Assembly (NCBI GenBank): GCA_002309575.1
Contig: DBXP01000010.1
Location: 1 to 5,185 of the forward strand
DNA: 5,185 nt
Direction of reading: 5' to 3'
Origin: a bacterium UBP6_UBA1209
GTDB taxonomy: Bacteria > UBP6 > UBA1177
Shown: one piece after another, positions 5,155 through 5,185 of the stretch
Numbering within the stretch: position 1 is the stretch's first letter
Layout of the letters: every line of letters starts with the position of its first letter
Made by a program: the position numbers and the translations under genes
The notes under the pieces: generated by a model
Told to the model about the DNA's origin: nothing
Databases searched by the model: none
Seen by the model: the letters and a program-made list of their open reading frames with translations, nothing else

Positions 5155-5185
5155 GAAAAGAGATAAGATTTTCAGGCAGCGGCGG
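5151..5185 (+). CDS. korC: 2-oxoacid:ferredoxin oxidoreductase gamma subunit, first codons only
   Basis: Only 11 full codons plus two bases are in the window, reading MRKEIRFSGSG with a further Gly probable. This matches the N-terminus of KorC-type gamma subunits, which begin with a short basic start, EIR and a Gly-rich turn (typically G-x-GGQG). GGAGG (5140-5144) lies 6 nt upstream, and the ATG overlaps the korB stop as ATGA, indicating translational coupling. The gamma subunit would complete the korDABC set. The call rests on position and a very short peptide. Confidence 0.8.
   Translation, partial: MRKEIRFSGSG

Overview
The window looks like ordinary chromosomal DNA from an anaerobic bacterium, probably a diderm. 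The evidence is an oxygen-sensitive two-subunit Fe-S fumarase, a ferredoxin-linked 2-oxoacid oxidoreductase of the Kor type, and a signal peptidase I with the large periplasmic beta domain seen in Gram-negative enzymes. Base composition is moderate and genes are tightly packed. The sequence alone does not let me name the phylum. There is no sign of phage, transposon, CRISPR array or tRNA/rRNA gene.

There are two divergent transcription units. On the minus strand, lepB (signal peptidase I, from 1451 down to 453) is followed after 42 bp by alaS (alanyl-tRNA synthetase, from 410 down, cut by the left edge). On the plus strand a tightly spaced operon runs off the right edge: fumarase alpha (1600-2418), fumarase beta (2425-2916), a two-cluster ferredoxin subunit korD (2928-3161), korA (3179-4315), korB (4327-5154), and the first codons of korC (5151 onward). 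Gaps inside the operon are 6, 11, 17 and 11 bp, then a 4-bp ATGA overlap.

The 148 bp between the two units (1452-1599) carries a good sigma-70-like promoter for lepB. It has a perfect TATAAT and sits over a small palindrome. It also holds a curious anti-SD-like/SD inverted repeat directly in front of fumarase alpha.

The plus-strand operon encodes two steps of an anaerobic, branched TCA pathway. Fumarase interconverts malate and fumarate. The Kor complex interconverts 2-oxoglutarate + CoA and succinyl-CoA + CO2 using ferredoxin. Together they fit either a reductive branch from oxaloacetate to 2-oxoglutarate for biosynthesis, or oxidative use in an amino-acid fermenter. The direction cannot be read from the DNA.

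No clearly new system is present. The observations most worth a second look are: a T7 run at the fumarase beta stop codon, where a -1 slip would join it in frame to the ferredoxin; the anti-SD/SD repeat; the substituted histidine position in fumarase beta; and the long charged N-terminal extension of LepB.
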